Assembly (NCBI RefSeq): GCF_018413525.1
Contig: NZ_JAHCDD010000025.1
Coordinates: 1 to 64,000 of the forward strand
Origin: Acidovorax sp. CCYZU-2555
GTDB lineage: Bacteria > Pseudomonadota > Gammaproteobacteria > Burkholderiales > Burkholderiaceae_C
Reading direction: 5' to 3'
DNA: 64,000 bases
In this document: positions 62,844-64,000 of the stretch, in pieces
Numbering within the stretch: the first letter of the stretch is position 1
How the letters are laid out: the number at the start of each line of letters is the position of its first letter
Program-made: the position numbers and the translations under genes
The notes under the pieces: generated by a model
What the model saw: the letters and a program-made list of their open reading frames with translations, nothing else
Told to the model about the DNA's origin: nothing
Databases searched by the model: none

Positions 62844-63887
62844 ATGAGCGCAGCATCCACCGCATTGCTGCAGGAGCCGCTGAGCCGCTACTTGCGCGCG
62901 CAGGGCCTGGGCGGCGGCGAGCCGCTGGCGATCACTCCTTTGACTGGCGGGCAGTCCAACCCTACGTACAAAGTCATTGCGGGGCAGCGCAGCTATGTGC
63001 TGCGCACCAAGCCCCAGGGCCTGCTGGTGGCTTCGGCACATGCCATCGACCGCGAGCACCGCGTGATGAGCGCCCTGCAGGGCAGCAGCGTTCCCGTGCC
63101 GCGCATGTACGGCTATTGCGACGACGCGTCGCTCATCGGCACGCCGTTCTATCTGATGGAGTTTCTCGACGGCCGGGTGCTGATGGACCAGTCGCTGCCG
63201 GGCATGCAGCCCGCCGAGCGGCGCGCCATCTACCGCGAGATGAACCGCGTGATCGCCGCGCTGCACGGCGTGGACTACAGCGGCGCCGGGCTGGACAGCT
63301 TCGGCAAGCCGGGCAACTACTTTCTGCGCCAGATCAACCGCTGGACGCGCCAGTGCCGCGAGTCCACGCTGCCCTTCAACGACGCCATGCGCCGGCTGAT
63401 GGACTGGCTGCCCGCGCATGTTCCGCCCGACGACGAGACCACGCTGGTGCATGGCGACTTCCGGCTGGACAACCTGGTGTTCCACGCCAGCGAGCCGCGC
63501 GTCATCGGCATACTCGATTGGGAGCTTTCGACGCTGGGCCATCCGCTGGCCGATTTCTCCTACCAGTGCATGTCCTGGCGCATTCCGCCGGCGCTGTGGC
63601 GCGGCATCGCCGGGCTCGATCTGGCGGCGCTGGGCATACCCGGCGAAGCCGAGTACGTGGACTGGTATGCGCAAGCCACCGGGCGCGATCCACGCGCGCA
63701 CTGGGAGTTCTACATGGCCTACAACCTGTTTCGCATGTCGGCCATCCTGCACAGCATTGCGCAGCGCGCGGCCGACGGCAACGCGGCCGCCGATGACGCC
63801 GTGGAAACCGGCAAGAAGGCCGGTCCGCTGGCCGAGCTCGCCTGGGAATGCGCGCAGCGCTACGCCCGCTCCCGCGGCGCTCTCTGA
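62844..63887 (+). CDS. APH-like phosphotransferase paired with acyl-CoA dehydrogenase
   Basis: 347-aa kinase-fold protein of the aminoglycoside phosphotransferase superfamily. LTGGQSNPTYKV (nucleotide loop), LVHGDFRLDNLVFH (catalytic Asp and Asn) and ILDWELSTLGHPLADF (metal Asp) are intact. In the ACAD10/ACAD11 system a kinase domain phosphorylates 4-hydroxyacyl-CoA so that the dehydrogenase domain can process it; the adjacency here suggests the same use. ATG 62844 is chosen because the family N-terminus starts there. Not an antibiotic-resistance enzyme on present evidence. Confidence 0.9.
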   Translation: MSAASTALLQEPLSRYLRAQGLGGGEPLAITPLTGGQSNPTYKVIAGQRSYVLRTKPQGLLVASAHAIDREHRVMSALQGSSVPVPRMYGYCDDASLIGTPFYLMEFLDGRVLMDQSLPGMQPAERRAIYREMNRVIAALHGVDYSGAGLDSFGKPGNYFLRQINRWTRQCRESTLPFNDAMRRLMDWLPAHVPPDDETTLVHGDFRLDNLVFHASEPRVIGILDWELSTLGHPLADFSYQCMSWRIPPALWRGIAGLDLAALGIPGEAEYVDWYAQATGRDPRAHWEFYMAYNLFRMSAILHSIAQRAADGNAAADDAVETGKKAGPLAELAWECAQRYARSRGAL

Positions 63888-63900
63888 GGCCGCTGCACCG

Positions 63901-64000
63901 CTAGCGCTTGGCGGGCGACGCCGGCAGAATCCATCCCGGATGCTGCTTGATCAGGCGCTGGCTCACGGCCTGCACCTGCTGCATCGCGGTGGTGGCGATG
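63901..64000 (-). CDS. C-terminal end of an unidentified protein (runs off the window)
   Basis: On the minus strand an open frame enters at 64000 and stops at TAG 63901-63903, encoding 32 residues that include MQQVQAVSQRLIKQHPGW and end PASPAKR. Its position, converging on the phosphotransferase gene with a 13-bp gap, fits a real gene end. Too little is present to name the family. Confidence 0.5.
   Translation of the reverse strand, partial: IATTAMQQVQAVSQRLIKQHPGWILPASPAKR

Noticed and set aside
62844-63887. aminoglycoside resistance gene
   Set aside because: The kinase motifs are those of the superfamily, but the gene is directly downstream of an acyl-CoA dehydrogenase, which points to the ACAD-associated group.

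Overview
The window is GC-rich DNA typical of a betaproteobacterium, most likely Burkholderiales / Comamonadaceae. The reasons are the base composition, five tripartite-tricarboxylate 'Bug' (TctC-type) solute receptors, several LysR-controlled catabolic operons, DUF1329/DUF1302 outer-envelope genes, and a recurring AAGGAGACA-type ribosome binding site. The genus is not proven by anything in the sequence.

Layout. (1) 1-10941, minus strand: a tightly packed nine-gene operon (DUF1302, DUF1329, YCF48-like, RND exporter, alpha/beta hydrolase, VOC/extradiol-type dioxygenase, Rieske protein, FAD monooxygenase, MFS transporter). It reads as uptake, ring hydroxylation, ring cleavage and hydrolysis of an unknown aromatic compound. 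(2) 11165-13016: two tail-to-tail paralogous NodD-like LysR regulators, each facing its own operon. (3) 13212-20572, plus strand: porin, Bug receptor, cyclase, cupin, fumarylacetoacetase-type hydrolase, epimerase, second Bug receptor, SDR, mostly with ATGA overlaps. (4) 20630-35162: two giant RTX-type surface or secreted proteins (about 2304 and 2168 aa) with DUF4347 at the N-terminus and calcium-binding nonapeptides plus DUF4214-like segments at the C-terminus. Their last 1.19 kb of DNA is about 95% identical. The second carries an array of 101-aa cadherin/Ig-like repeats with an exact 303-bp period. (5) 35163-44552: GST, CoA-transferase, two more Bug receptors, an enolase-superfamily enzyme, hydrolase, LysR, carboxymuconolactone-decarboxylase-like protein, amidohydrolase and enoyl-CoA hydratase, another degradative locus.

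(6) About 44560-52244: a cryptic prophage remnant of visibly lower GC. It has a KilA-N protein, DUF3223-like protein, tail-chaperone and DUF1799-like fragments, an Rz1-like lysis lipoprotein with a second decayed copy, several small orphan genes and strong intrinsic terminators. No integrase, terminase, portal or capsid gene is visible. It abuts a truncated 2-hydroxyacid dehydrogenase. (7) 53010-64000: fifth Bug receptor, cupin, a divergent MocR/PNPOx-like pair, a probable IS5-type fragment, RDD membrane protein, SnoaL-like protein, monoacylglycerol-lipase-like hydrolase, and a divergent GntR regulator / acyl-CoA dehydrogenase / aminoglycoside-phosphotransferase-like operon with a 31-bp palindromic operator between the two.

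The catabolic genes are recognisable by family, but their substrates cannot be read from sequence. The most unusual items are the paired giant proteins (conserved His-Gly...Gly-Cys motif in DUF4347, shared C-terminal cassette, strictly periodic repeat array) and several unassigned prophage cargo genes.
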